A stretch of DNA of 64,000 nucleotides from FEN-1297 sp963834015 (GCA_963834015.1 CAWIAG010000002.1:1550001-1614000), one strand, 5' to 3'. Shown: positions 39,028 to 47,969, numbered from the stretch's first letter. Program-made: numbers and translations. The notes: generated by a model not told the origin, from the sequence alone.

Positions 39028-40281
39028 TTATTCTACCGGGGTTATAAGATACACCCTGTCATGCGGTCTTACCTGAAAATTACATGGAAAGGTAATCCTG
39101 TCGCTTTTTTCCGCTTTATTTATTTCAACTTCATCTTTAATAATTGTATTTAAGGTTAGGTCTATAACACCTGAAGTAGGCCCGATTATTAATATCCGGT
39201 CATCAACTGCAATTTTGCCGGATTCCAGTTCAACGTAGGCTATTTTTGATTTCTTATAATAATTCAGGACTTTCCCCACGTATTCCTTTTTGGTTGTTGC
39301 CTTGCTGCCGTAAATATCCGCATAGTCATCAGCGCCCGGCTTTCCGAAATAAAAGCCCGAAGAAAAGCCCCTGTTATAAACTTCTTCCAGTTCTATTAAA
39401 AACTGTTTTTTTATTTCTTCTGTAAGCTTAAGTTCATAATACAGGTCAATCGCCCTGCGGTATACAGAAACAACCTTAGCAACATATTCGGGACTTCTTT
39501 TTCTTCCCTCTATCTTAAACGAATCGATACCGGCTTCAATTAACTTATCAATAAATTCTACCGTGCATAAATCTTTGGCGGAGAGTACGTAATCTTCCCC
39601 TATTATCATGGGTTTACCTGTAATAGTATCTATAACCTCATATTCACGCCTGCAAGGCTGAATGCATTCGCCCCTGTTTGCGCTGGGTCCGAAAAGATGA
39701 TGGCTCATAAAACATCTTCCGCTTACCGCAATGCACATAGCTCCGTGAATAAAAGCTTCAATTTCCATGTCGGTATTAGCCCTTATTCTTTTTATTTCTT
39801 TAAGGGAGCATTCACGTGCAAGGACTATTCTTACGGCGCCAAGCTGTTTATAAAGGGCGGCGCTTAAAGAATTGGAAACAGAAGCCTGTGTTGAAATACA
39901 AAACGGCATTTCATATTTTTTGCAAATCTGTGCAGCGGCTAAATCCCAGCAAATGATCCGGTCAATCCCCGCGGATTTTGCCGCAGATATAATTTTATCC
40001 AGTTCATCAATTTCTTCCTCGAAAACAATTGTATTCAGAGTAAGATATGTTTTAACATTTTTTGATTTGCAAATTTCTGCTATTTGCGGCAGTTCATCTA
40101 TCGTAAAGTTCGCTGCTTTTGCACGCATATTAAGTTTATCTACTCCGAAATAAACTGCATTAGCGCCGGCATTAATAGCCGTGGAAAGCATTGTCCAATC
40201 CCCTGCGGGACTCATCAGTTCAGGAATTTTCTTTGCCTTATCATATTTAATTGATTCTGTGTTCATACAAACTGCATACAA
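39028..40281 (-). CDS. U32 family peptidase (TrhP/YegQ-like tRNA hydroxylation protein)
   Basis: U32-family protein related to YegQ/TrhP, which hydroxylates uridine 34 of certain tRNAs in bacteria. LMSPAGDWTMLSTAINAGAN opens the domain; the conserved cysteine-rich signature is GRCFMSHHLFGPSANRGECI followed by QPCRREY. DSFKIEGRKRSPEYVAKVV is the other hallmark. Length (417) fits. Two ATG codons are possible: 40281 and 40266. Neither has a strong ribosome site. Confidence 0.87.
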   Translation of the reverse strand: MYAVCMNTESIKYDKAKKIPELMSPAGDWTMLSTAINAGANAVYFGVDKLNMRAKAANFTIDELPQIAEICKSKNVKTYLTLNTIVFEEEIDELDKIISAAKSAGIDRIICWDLAAAQICKKYEMPFCISTQASVSNSLSAALYKQLGAVRIVLARECSLKEIKRIRANTDMEIEAFIHGAMCIAVSGRCFMSHHLFGPSANRGECIQPCRREYEVIDTITGKPMIIGEDYVLSAKDLCTVEFIDKLIEAGIDSFKIEGRKRSPEYVAKVVSVYRRAIDLYYELKLTEEIKKQFLIELEEVYNRGFSSGFYFGKPGADDYADIYGSKATTKKEYVGKVLNYYKKSKIAYVELESGKIAVDDRILIIGPTSGVIDLTLNTIIKDEVEINKAEKSDRITFPCNFQVRPHDRVYLITPVE

Positions 40282-40650
40282 TTTATAAATTATTTATAAA
40301 ACAAAAAAATCACCCCAAAATTGATTGGGATGATTTCAGAACTCCTCCCTATAAGGAATCAGGACCACCGACTTTGTTTGGGTATATCTCAAAAAAATCA
40401 CCCCCGGCCTCCCTTAGGGGAAGGCTCTCTCTTTCAAGAAAGGGGAAAAAGGTTTGGGTGATTTTCTTAACTCCGGGTTTACACCCGGGGCTGCAACCCT
40501 GCCTGCCGGTAGGCAGGTATTTAATCTCTTCCTCCAAAGAAGTCCCTTCGGGAGGGAATTCAGTATGCCCGGATTGCTAATCCGGACTACAAAGCTGTTT
40601 GAAAAACAGTTATGTTTGGTTCACCTGTACGGTGAGCCTTACAAAATATT
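40282..40650. repeat. CCCGGG-type mosaic repeat (family R1), copy 1
   Basis: Carries the modules seen in other R1 copies: a TCACCCCAA/TTGGGATGA hairpin (40311-40333), the ATCACCCCCGGCC-GGGTGAT pair, a GGGTTTACACCCGGGG hairpin near 40475, GCCTGCCGGTAGGCAGG at about 40500, a CCCGGATTGCTAATCCGG hairpin near 40567 and an R3 hairpin GGTTCACC/GGTGAGCC at 40618-40638. Frames across it on both strands are not genes. Confidence 0.65.
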
Positions 40651-41901
40651 TCACGCTTTCTCTTCCCAAACCTTGCAGATTTCAACAATCAGTTTAACTA
40701 CCAGCTCCATGTCCTGGATGGCTATCCATTCAAGCTTTGAGTGGAAGCTGTGTTCGCCTGCAAAGATATTTGGCGTAGGCAGCCCCATGAAAGATAACCT
40801 GGATCCGTCTGTGCCTCCGCGGATAGGACTTAATATCGGTTTAATATCCAGATGCTTCATTGCCTCTATTGCGTTTTCCATAACCCATGGATAATTATCC
40901 AATATTTCTTTCATATTCCTGTACTGTTCAACAACCTCAAACTCCATGCGGGAGCCGGGATACTGCTTAACCGTTTTTTCTGCTAATTCTTTTAAGAAAT
41001 CTTCATACTCCTTTAATTTTGGAGTTACAAAATCCCTTATAATAAACTTAACCGTTGTTAATTCTTCCGTACCGTTGAAATTTGTACAATGCACATAACC
41101 ATCTCTCCCGTCCGTAGTCTCGGGGGATAACCTGTCCTTAGGCAGGCTTTCTATAAATGCGGAAGCTACACGTACGGCATTAACCATTTTACCTTTTGCA
41201 TATCCCGGGTGAATATTCTTGCCGTGAAATTTTATTACTACCGCATCAGCGCTGAAAGTTTCGGATTCGATCTCACCGCGGCTGCTGCCGTCAACAGTAT
41301 AAGCATATTTAGCGCCTAATTTTGTCAAATCTATTTTCTCGGTTCCCCGGCCAACCTCTTCATCAGGAGTAAAACAAACCTTTATCGTGCCATGCTTTAT
41401 TTCAGGATGAGTAATTAAATAATTTATCGCATCCGTAATTTCCGCTACACCGGCTTTGTTATCTGCACCAAGCAGAGTAGTACCGTCTGTAGTGATAATA
41501 TCAAAGCCCTTCATTTCCTTTAGTTCGGGATTGTCGCTAACCTTAATTACCTGGTTGGGGTCGTTAGGTAATTTTATATCGCCGCCCTGGTAATTTTTTT
41601 GTATCAGGGGTTTAACATCGGCCCCCGTTACTGCGGGTGAAGTGTCAACATGAGAAATAAAAGCAATTGCCGGTACATCCTTATTGGTATTTGAGGGCAG
41701 GGTTGCCATTACATAACCCCAATCATCCATAACCGCATCATTTAATCCCAGGCTATTTAATTCCTGGCTTAAATCCTTTGAAAGAGTTTTTTGCTTTTCC
41801 GTGCTGGGAAAACTTACCGAATCTTCATCTGATTGAGTATCATATTTTACATATTTCAGGAATCTGTCCACAACGGTAAATTTATAACTTTCATCAAACA
41901 T
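40651..41901 (-). CDS. pepT: Peptidase T (tripeptidase)
   Basis: M20-family metallo-aminopeptidase that removes the N-terminal residue from tripeptides. The metal ligands are in IAFISHVDTSPA, LLGADNKAG and FTPDEEVGRG; the typical PepT stretch KVSDNPELKEMKGFDIITTD and the C-terminal IRGGTDGSRLSFMGLPTPNI are present. Length (416) is normal. GAGG precedes the ATG. Downstream lies an R1 repeat. Confidence 0.95.
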   Translation of the reverse strand: MFDESYKFTVVDRFLKYVKYDTQSDEDSVSFPSTEKQKTLSKDLSQELNSLGLNDAVMDDWGYVMATLPSNTNKDVPAIAFISHVDTSPAVTGADVKPLIQKNYQGGDIKLPNDPNQVIKVSDNPELKEMKGFDIITTDGTTLLGADNKAGVAEITDAINYLITHPEIKHGTIKVCFTPDEEVGRGTEKIDLTKLGAKYAYTVDGSSRGEIESETFSADAVVIKFHGKNIHPGYAKGKMVNAVRVASAFIESLPKDRLSPETTDGRDGYVHCTNFNGTEELTTVKFIIRDFVTPKLKEYEDFLKELAEKTVKQYPGSRMEFEVVEQYRNMKEILDNYPWVMENAIEAMKHLDIKPILSPIRGGTDGSRLSFMGLPTPNIFAGEHSFHSKLEWIAIQDMELVVKLIVEICKVWEEKA

Positions 41902-41944
41902 AACTGCCTCGCATTAATAGGTTAAAATATAAAATTAATTATTA

Positions 41945-43072
41945 TTAATACCCGCGCCTTAATATTTTATCCAGGTCTGCTTTTATCATTAATTTTACCA
42001 GGTCTTCAAATTTAGTTTTTGCTTTCCAGCCCAATTCATCGTTTGCTTTCTGCGGATTTCCAATTAAAAGGTCAACTTCTGTCGGTCGGTAATAATTTGA
42101 ATCTATGCCTATAACTGTAGTGCCTGGTTTTAAATCCATTGAAAACTTATAGCGGTAATTATCCTGATTTTCTTTATGATTAATTAATAACTTTGCCTTC
42201 TCAAAATCAACACTCTTCACAATTCCTTTTTCATTCTCATGGCTGTTCTGCCACTCCAGTTCAATCCCGATCTCTGAAAATGTTCTTTCTACAAATTCCT
42301 TAACAGTATGAGTTTCGCCTGTTGCAAGCACAAAATCATCAGCCTTTTCATGCTGAAGTATCTTCCACATACCTTCGCAATATTCCGGTGCAAAGCCCCA
42401 ATCCCGCTTGGAATCCAGGTTGCCCAAAAGCAAAATCGACTGCCGGCCTGCAGCAATTCGTGAAGCCGCGCGTGTTATTTTTCTTGTTACAAATGTTTCT
42501 CCGCGCCTGGGTGATTCGTGGTTAAACAGTATCCCGTTGCATGCAAAAATATTATAAGCTTCCCTGTAATTAACTATTATCCAGTAGCCGTAAAGCTTTG
42601 CAACGCCGTATGGTGAGCGCGGATAAAAAGGAGTTTTTTCAGTCTGCGGCACTTCCCTTACCTTACCGTATAATTCACTGGTTGAAGCCTGGTAAAACTT
42701 TACTTTTTTTAAGCCGACTTCACGTATGGCGTCTAAAAATCTTAAAGTTCCCAATGCATCCACCTGTGCAGTATAATCGGGTATTTCAAATGAAACCTTA
42801 ACATGGCTTTGCGCGGCAAGATTATATATTTCATCAGGCTCAATTTTTTCAAGAAGCCGGTTCATGTTTGAAGTATCAACAAGATCGCCGTAATGCAGAA
42901 ACATTTTTTTATCAAGCACTTTCTCATTGGCATACAAATGCTCAAGGCGCGATGTATTGAATGAACTGCTCCGCCTGATTATGCCATGAACTTCGTAGCC
43001 TTTTTCCAAAAGTATTTCGGTTAAATAGCTGCCGTCCTGTCCTGTTATTCCTGTTATTAAGGCTTTTTTCAT
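41945..43072 (-). CDS. gmd: GDP-mannose 4,6-dehydratase
   Basis: First enzyme from GDP-mannose towards GDP-L-fucose, forming GDP-4-keto-6-deoxymannose. The Rossmann motif TGITGQDGSYL and the catalytic YxxxK (SPYGVAKLYGYW) are clear, as are NHESPRRGETFVTRKIT and KSDxD-like LDSKRDWGFAPEY. I chose the ATG at 43072, with GGAG five bases before it; a frame extension to 43135 comes from a repeat hairpin. At 375 residues it has normal length. The next gene in the pathway, fcl, lies upstream on the same strand. Confidence 0.96.
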   Translation of the reverse strand: MKKALITGITGQDGSYLTEILLEKGYEVHGIIRRSSSFNTSRLEHLYANEKVLDKKMFLHYGDLVDTSNMNRLLEKIEPDEIYNLAAQSHVKVSFEIPDYTAQVDALGTLRFLDAIREVGLKKVKFYQASTSELYGKVREVPQTEKTPFYPRSPYGVAKLYGYWIIVNYREAYNIFACNGILFNHESPRRGETFVTRKITRAASRIAAGRQSILLLGNLDSKRDWGFAPEYCEGMWKILQHEKADDFVLATGETHTVKEFVERTFSEIGIELEWQNSHENEKGIVKSVDFEKAKLLINHKENQDNYRYKFSMDLKPGTTVIGIDSNYYRPTEVDLLIGNPQKANDELGWKAKTKFEDLVKLMIKADLDKILRRGY

Positions 43073-43118
43073 TATGTCTCCGTTTTTACTGTAATAAATT
43101 AAAATTCTTGTGTTGTAA

Positions 43119-43375
43119 GAGAGACGGGGCCACATAGTGGTAAACTATGCCTCGTCTCTACAAAAAAAAAATTAAATGAACTCAAACCCGAATTTGTTCG
43201 GGGGTATCTCAGAAGAACTCACCCCTGGCCCCTCTCTTTCGAACATAGGGGAAAAGGGGTTGGGTGATTTTCTTAACCCCGGGTTTACACCCGGGGCTAA
43301 AAGCATTTAATCCCTCTGGGATTTTTCACGCTCAGATTATTAATCTGAGCTACGAATCCAGCCCTGGCCCAAAAA
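43119..43375. repeat. R1 mosaic repeat, copy 2, with GAGACGGGGC hairpin
   Basis: From the right side of gmd: AGAGACGGGGC/GCCTCGTCTCT hairpin (43119-43160, diverged), then CCCGAATTTGTTCGGGGG, ACTCACCCC-GGGTGATTTT and the GGGTTTACACCCGGGG hairpin near 43285, a CCCTCTGGGAT unit and an AGATTATTAATCTGAGC palindrome near 43335. No gene is seen between gmd and fcl. Confidence 0.65.
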
Positions 43376-43380
43376 ACAAC

Positions 43381-44346
43381 TCAGCACTTATTCTTAAGAA
43401 ACCATGCATACGTCTGTTCAATGCCCTGCCTCAGCGGGGTTTTGTACTTCCAGCCGAGGCTGTTAATCCTTGATACATCCATTAGCTTTCTCGGTGTGCC
43501 GTCCGGTTTTGATTTGTCGTAAACAATCTTGCCTTTAAAACCAACAACATCCGCAACAAGCAAAGCCAGTTCACCTATTGTTAAATCTTCACCCGTACCC
43601 ACATTTATCTGGGAAATTCCTTTTTCATATAAATCCTTTGCGTCAATTTTTTCCAGCAGAAAGACTATGGCTTCTGCAAGGTCCTCTACGTATAAAAATT
43701 CCCTCTTGGGGCTTCCCGTTCCCCAGATTGTTACATCCGGAATTTTCTCACCCGCCGTATTTACTTTGGCCTCATGAAATTTCCGCATTAGTGCAGGCAG
43801 TACATGCGACGTTTCAAGATTAAAATTATCATTCTGCCCGTAAAGATTTGTAGGCATTGCAGAATAATAATTATCGCCGTACTGGCGGTAATAACTTTCA
43901 CATAATTTTATACCGGATATCTTTGCAAGCGCATAAGGTTCATTTGTATATTCAAGATAATCCGAAAGCAGGTATTCCTCCTTCAGAGGCTGCGGGGCAA
44001 GCTTGGGATAAATGCATGAACTTCCCAGGAAAATTAATTTTTCAACACCTGCTTCATGCGCGGCATGAATAATATTTGATTCTATCATCAGGTTTTCATA
44101 CAAAAATTGCGCACGGTAAGTATTGTTTGCCAAAATACCGCCCACCTTTGCCGCTGCAACAATAACTATTTCCGGCTTCTCGGAACTAAAAAATTTCTCC
44201 ACATCCGCCTGGCGTATCAAATTTAATTCATCAAATTGCCTTACAATCAGGTTGGTATAATTATTTTTTACAAGCGATCTTTGAATCGCTGATCCTACCA
44301 TCCCGCCGTTTCCGGCAAGATAAATTTTCTTATCCTTGTAGTTCAT
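43381..44346 (-). CDS. fcl: GDP-L-fucose synthase
   Basis: Epimerase-reductase that turns the gmd product into GDP-L-fucose. Motifs: cofactor site AGNGGMVGSAIQRSL, SCIYPKLAPQPLKEEYLL, YxxxK in EPYALAKISG, and YGQNDNFNLETSHVLPALMR, all typical of Fcl/WcaG. At 321 residues it is complete. It lies upstream of gmd on the same strand, with an R1 repeat between them, so the pair supplies fucose for surface glycans. Confidence 0.96.
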   Translation of the reverse strand: MNYKDKKIYLAGNGGMVGSAIQRSLVKNNYTNLIVRQFDELNLIRQADVEKFFSSEKPEIVIVAAAKVGGILANNTYRAQFLYENLMIESNIIHAAHEAGVEKLIFLGSSCIYPKLAPQPLKEEYLLSDYLEYTNEPYALAKISGIKLCESYYRQYGDNYYSAMPTNLYGQNDNFNLETSHVLPALMRKFHEAKVNTAGEKIPDVTIWGTGSPKREFLYVEDLAEAIVFLLEKIDAKDLYEKGISQINVGTGEDLTIGELALLVADVVGFKGKIVYDKSKPDGTPRKLMDVSRINSLGWKYKTPLRQGIEQTYAWFLKNKC

Positions 44347-44394
44347 TACGTTCCGTTCTTAAATATTTAAAAAACATTTTCACCCTCACTTTCT

Positions 44395-44960
44395 TCCAAA
44401 ATCCCCTCTTGGGAGGGGTGAAGGGGTGGGTTAAAACTTATTACTCGCATAAATCTCATTTTATTATTAGCCTACCCCGGGTTTACCCCGGGACTATAAT
44501 TATTTCATCCCTTCCGGGATTTGTAGAAGAGACGGGGCATGCCCCGTCTCTACAAAATTAAAATTCAAAAGAACTGTACCCCGAATTTATCCGGGGTTTG
44601 CTCAGAAGAACTCACCCCGAACTCCACTTAATCCCCTCCTTATCAAGAGGGGTAAAAAAGGTTTGTGATTCTCTTTACCCCGGGTTAACACCCGGGACTA
44701 TAATTATTTCATCCCTTCCGGGATTTGTAAGAGAGACGGGGCATGCCCCGTCTCTACAACATTAAAATTCAAAAGAACTGTACCACGAATTTCTTCGGGG
44801 GTATCTCGGAAGAACTCACCCCGACCTCCCCTTAATCCCCTCCTTATCAAGGAGGGGTAAATAGTTTTGGTGATCTCTTTATCTCCCGGGTTTACACCCG
44901 GGGCAACAACCATTGCATCCCGCTGGGATTATAGCACACCCGGATTGCAAATCCGGGCTG
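44395..44960. repeat. R1 mosaic repeat, tandem block with about 204-base period
   Basis: A unit containing CCCGGGTTTACCCCGGG, CATCCCTTCCGGGAT, AGAGACGGGGC/GCCCCGTCTCT (44528-44551 and 44732-44755) and the TTATCAAGAGGGGTAAA segment is repeated with a spacing of 203-206 bases (unit starts near 44473, 44676 and a partial third near 44882). The block ends with a CCCGGATTGCAAATCCGGG hairpin near 44940-44960. It separates fcl from the aminotransferase gene. Short frames here are not genes. Confidence 0.75.
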
Positions 44961-46160
44961 CTAAAACTTTTTTTCAAAAAAAGCTTTTATCTTATTTACA
45001 ACATACTCAATTTGTTCCTTGCCAAGCTCGGGATAAATCGGCAGTGCAATTGAAGTATTTGCCGCTTCCTCTGCATAAGGGAAATCACCCACCTTGTATC
45101 CCAGTCCGGAAAAACATTCTTGCATGTGAAACGGCAGAGGATAGTAAATTTCATTGCCGATATTATTATCAATAAGATACTGCCTTAACTCATCCCTTTT
45201 TGCCACACGTATAATATACTGATTATATATATGATAATTAGCAAGAAGCTGCACTTCACCCGGCTTAGGCCCTTTTTCCGGTTTGTAAATTGCTTTAGGA
45301 ATCAGCACGGGGTTCCTTTCATCAAAAGAAATACGCCCCGGGCCGTCGGAAAGCCTTGCCATTACGAACTGCCTGTTATAAGTTTCGGCATTCCTTCTTC
45401 TTTTTTCAGACCATTTATTAAGAAACGGCAGTTTTACATTTAACACAGCGGCTTGAATTGCATCAAGCCTGAAATTCCCACCGATAATTTTATGATAGTA
45501 TTTTGGTTCAGCGCCGTGAACGCGCAGTATTTTTAATTTCTTTGCTATCGCCTCGTCATTAGTTACAACAAGCCCGCCGTCCCCAAAACAGCCCAGATTC
45601 TTGGAAGGGAAAAAAGAAAAACATCCCATATCGCCTATAGTACCCACCGGCCTTGTGTCCTTGAACTGCGCACCCAGTGCTTGTGCCGCGTCCTCAATTA
45701 CTTTTATTTTTTTGGATTTAGCAATCTCGATTATTTCATCCATAGCAGCGCTCTGCCCATAAAGATGCACGGGAATAACGGCTTTTGTTTTCTTCGTAAT
45801 TTTCCGGATTAACTCAACGGGGTCCATATTGAATGTAACGGGATCAATATCCGTAAATACAGGTACGGCTCCCAGCCTTGATACAACACCCGCCGTAGCA
45901 AAAAACGAATATGATGGAACAATAACCTCATCACCGGGTTTAATATCAATTGCCATTAATGCAATAAGCAGGGCATCCGTGCCGGAAGAAACTCCCAATG
46001 CATATTTACATTTTAAATATTCACAGAAAGTTTGTTCCATCTTCTCCACGTCCGCACCCAGGATAAAATACTGAGATTCGGCAACGCGCAGCAGCGCCTT
46101 ATCTATCTCAATTTTAAGCGATTTGTACTGCGACTTGAGATCCAGCAGGGGTACTCTCAT
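44961..46160 (-). CDS. DegT/DnrJ/EryC1/StrS family aminotransferase
   Basis: PLP-dependent sugar aminotransferase that makes an amino sugar nucleotide. The PLP lysine is in FSFFPSKNLGCFGDGGLV, and the N-terminus shows GVSSGTDALLIALMAIDIKP and DEVIVPSYSFFATAG as usual. The chosen ATG at 46160 has GGAGAG just upstream and yields 399 residues (MRVPLLDLKSQYKSL). A longer frame to 46271 runs into a duplicated antitoxin fragment and should be ignored. Its substrate, probably a 3- or 4-keto sugar nucleotide, cannot be told from the sequence. It is in the sugar nucleotide cluster between rfbC and fcl. Confidence 0.92.
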   Translation of the reverse strand: MRVPLLDLKSQYKSLKIEIDKALLRVAESQYFILGADVEKMEQTFCEYLKCKYALGVSSGTDALLIALMAIDIKPGDEVIVPSYSFFATAGVVSRLGAVPVFTDIDPVTFNMDPVELIRKITKKTKAVIPVHLYGQSAAMDEIIEIAKSKKIKVIEDAAQALGAQFKDTRPVGTIGDMGCFSFFPSKNLGCFGDGGLVVTNDEAIAKKLKILRVHGAEPKYYHKIIGGNFRLDAIQAAVLNVKLPFLNKWSEKRRRNAETYNRQFVMARLSDGPGRISFDERNPVLIPKAIYKPEKGPKPGEVQLLANYHIYNQYIIRVAKRDELRQYLIDNNIGNEIYYPLPFHMQECFSGLGYKVGDFPYAEEAANTSIALPIYPELGKEQIEYVVNKIKAFFEKKF

Positions 46161-46197
46161 TAAACTCTCCAAAAATTTAACTATTAAAATTACAAAG

Positions 46198-46291
46198 AAA
46201 AGGAAGTCATTAGAGGCCAAGCCGGGAAATGACACGTTGGATGTCTTCGCCTCTTTCTCCTTTAGCAACACTTTTCTTTTGACGAATCAAC
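46198..46291. repeat. 94-base duplicate of the RelB-like antitoxin 3' end
   Basis: This segment matches 47957-48050 base for base apart from three substitutions. It encodes, on the minus strand, the last 26 or so codons of the antitoxin (RQKKSVAKGERGEDIQRVIS) plus the first codons of the toxin. It is a stray copy, not a gene. It lies just upstream of the aminotransferase start. Confidence 0.85.
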
Positions 46292-46302
46292 ACAAATAAG
46301 AA

Positions 46303-46337
46303 TCGGAGACCGGAGACGGCAGACCGGAGACCGAAAA
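46303..46337. repeat. GGAGACCGGAGAC repeat (family R5), copy 1
   Basis: Short direct repeats GGAGACCGGAGAC, then GCAGACCGGAGACC. A related unit is at 50141-50178. Confidence 0.5.
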
Positions 46338-46431
46338 TGAATAACACGGAAACAGGAAACAGTCAATTAAAGTTTTAATTTATTTTGATTTTTCTACTGA
46401 CCGACCGGGTTGAACACATTTTGGCGGATAG

Positions 46432-46710
46432 CTACATGCTAAGTGAAACCAATTCTACATTACCCAATCTTGACAAAATTTTAGGGCGTATACTTTTTAT
46501 TTCTAAATAAACTACCTTTTCACCCTTAGATTCCATATTTTTTCCCAATTTCAGGTTGAATTTTTTCAATTCTTTATCAAATTCAGGTAAAAGGATAATT
46601 TCCGAGCCTGATGGTATTTTTTCTTCAATTTCAGGATGTTCAAATAAATACCGACTAAATTCAGTACTGAGCTCTATATTTTTCTCAATCATTTTTTCTT
46701 CTTTATTCAT
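46432..46710 (-). CDS. DUF5647-like small protein, probable antitoxin
   Basis: A 92-residue protein (MNKEEKMIEKNIELSTEFSR, LFEHPEIEEKIPSGSEIILL) resembling the DUF5647 family, which often sits beside a DUF7718-like gene in toxin-antitoxin-like pairs. Its ATG overlaps the stop of the upstream gene (ATGA), which is typical of coupled translation. I recall the family name from similar sequences; the assignment is moderate. The upstream partner is frameshifted, so the pair may be inactive. Confidence 0.6.
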   Translation of the reverse strand: MNKEEKMIEKNIELSTEFSRYLFEHPEIEEKIPSGSEIILLPEFDKELKKFNLKLGKNMESKGEKVVYLEIKSIRPKILSRLGNVELVSLSM

Positions 46711-47023
46711 AATATTTCCTCCAAAAATCTATTTTTATACTGCTTCCAATTATTTTTCAAATCACTTTCGGCAAAAGATAGTGCATCGTTAAAATCCTGA
46801 TTAAATAACGGTGTCTTTTTTGTTTCACCCTTAATATTTAGTAAATCTCTATGCGCAAAGCCATGTGCTGTGTCATACCTTACTACAGGATACCATACAT
46901 TATTAAAACTTGTTTATACTGCACTCTAAAATATAGTATCTTCCCTTTTTCTTTAATATGCAAATGTCTGTATCTATCATTAGGTCCAATTCTAATAAAA
47001 TATTCAATCTTCTTTTCAGGCAT
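46707..47023 (-). pseudogene. DUF7718-like gene, frameshifted
   Basis: The ATG at 47023 opens MPEKKIEYFIRIGPNDRYRH and LHIKEKGKILYFRVQYK, then stops after 46 codons at 46883. The next frame continues NNVWYPVVRYDTAHGFAHRD and GETKKTPLFNQDFND to a TGA at 46707 that overlaps the next start. One missing A near 46910 (AAACAAG instead of AAAACAAG) accounts for the shift. As a whole it would be about 105 residues. It begins right after the stop of the HEPN remnant. Confidence 0.7.
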
Positions 47024-47161
47024 TTAGTTTAATATATGATTGACACAAATTAAGACGTAATGTTTTTTTAAATAATCGAGTATTGATCCTGTAAATTCAT
47101 AAAAATCATTGTAATTATCGAATTCGGCAAACCGGCTCTCTATTTTCAGTTTATCTACCAT
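47024..47161 (-). pseudogene. HEPN (DUF86) toxin remnant, internal deletion
   Basis: A 45-codon frame whose ATG overlaps the MNT stop by 11 bases, as in HEPN/MNT pairs. It opens MVDKLKIE like HEPN proteins, then jumps to a C-terminal-like AEFDNYNDFYEFTGSILDYL. The middle, with the RNase motif Rx4-6H, is absent. So the toxin is probably dead while its antitoxin-like partner is intact. Confidence 0.6.
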
Positions 47162-47570
47162 TTATTAAATTCTCATATCGTTCTTTAAAAAGAGGATCGT
47201 ATATAAAACAATAATCCATGTACTGGATCCTTTTATTTACCAGATAATCATAATAGAACTTTTCATCTTTCATGAATAATAGTGTACCTTCATTAAGTAT
47301 CTTTCCGATAACTATGATCGGCGCATCATTTAAGCTTCTGACGTCGAACTCGACGGAAGGAATGGAATTCATCAAATCGCTTTCAATTTTAAACTCTGCC
47401 ATACGGTAATCATATGCAGATTTATTTGTATGCTGGTAAATTGCAATATCGATATCGCTTAATGGATTCTCCGTATCGGCAGCAAAAGAACCGAATAAGT
47501 ATGCAAATTCTATATCCTCTATTTTAAGAAGTGAATTTTTTATTATTTCAAATATCCGGTTCTTGTCCAT
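47151..47570 (-). CDS. MNT-type nucleotidyltransferase antitoxin
   Basis: Minimal nucleotidyltransferase of the MNT family, normally the antitoxin of a HEPN toxin, acting by AMPylating it. The nucleotide motif is FGSFAADTENPLSDIDIAIY (GSx10DxD). The C-terminal half is helical and ends NLINGR. At 139 residues it is complete. It overlaps the HEPN remnant downstream. Confidence 0.85.
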   Translation of the reverse strand: MDKNRIFEIIKNSLLKIEDIEFAYLFGSFAADTENPLSDIDIAIYQHTNKSAYDYRMAEFKIESDLMNSIPSVEFDVRSLNDAPIIVIGKILNEGTLLFMKDEKFYYDYLVNKRIQYMDYCFIYDPLFKERYENLINGR

Positions 47571-47590
47571 TATATAATAAACAGTGTTAA

Positions 47591-47633
47591 ATAATTTATA
47601 ATTTAAAAATAGATAAAATTTCCCTCAAATGAA
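47591..47633. repeat. Direct repeat flanking the RelBE-type module, left copy
   Basis: ATAATTTATAATTTAAAAAT and on to CCTCAAATGAA, 43 bases, matches 48247-48289 with one difference. The two copies bracket the toxin-antitoxin module at 47697-48184. A weaker match continues for about 15 bases (GTGGGCGCTT / TGTAGGCGCTT). Confidence 0.8.
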
Positions 47634-47696
47634 CACTCCGTGGGCGCTTGAATTACCCCTATAAAAAGGTGTTTTAAAAAAAGTCACCTCTAACAA

Positions 47697-47969
47697 TTAT
47701 TTTTGTTTATAAATATCCTTTCGATGCCCAATACTATGAATTATAATTGTCATTTCATTTTCAAGAATTTCAAAAATTATTCTATACGAACCTTCGCGCA
47801 GCTTATACAGGCCGGTAAGATAACCTTTCAATGGAAACACTTTTGTGGAATGTACGTTTAATGACAGCCAATGAAGACGTTTAACAATTCGCTGGGCTGT
47901 TTGTTTATCCAATTTCCCAAGTTCTTTAGACGCAGATTTTAATAATCGAATGGAATAAAAGGAAGTCAT
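47697..47969 (-). CDS. RelE/ParE-family toxin
   Basis: Type II toxin, likely a ribosome-dependent mRNA interferase or gyrase poison. It has the RelE/ParE fold pattern: FYSIRLLKSASKELGKLDKQ, KRLHWLSLNVHSTKVFPLKG, LYKLREGSYRIIFEILENEM and IIIHSIGHRKDIYKQ. Arg and His residues at the C-terminus match active-site positions in RelE. At 90 residues it is typical. Its ATG overlaps the antitoxin stop by one base (TAATG). Confidence 0.9.
   Translation of the reverse strand: MTSFYSIRLLKSASKELGKLDKQTAQRIVKRLHWLSLNVHSTKVFPLKGYLTGLYKLREGSYRIIFEILENEMTIIIHSIGHRKDIYKQK

Noticed and set aside
40251..40894. Plus-strand frames over the R1 repeat and the end of pepT
   Set aside because: Composed of repeat hairpins plus antisense pepT; no ribosome site.
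44704..44913. 69-residue minus-strand frame
   Set aside because: Wholly within the tandem R1 units.
46161..46271. N-terminal extension of the aminotransferase
   Set aside because: It crosses the copied antitoxin fragment; the ATG at 46160 has a good ribosome site and the normal family start.
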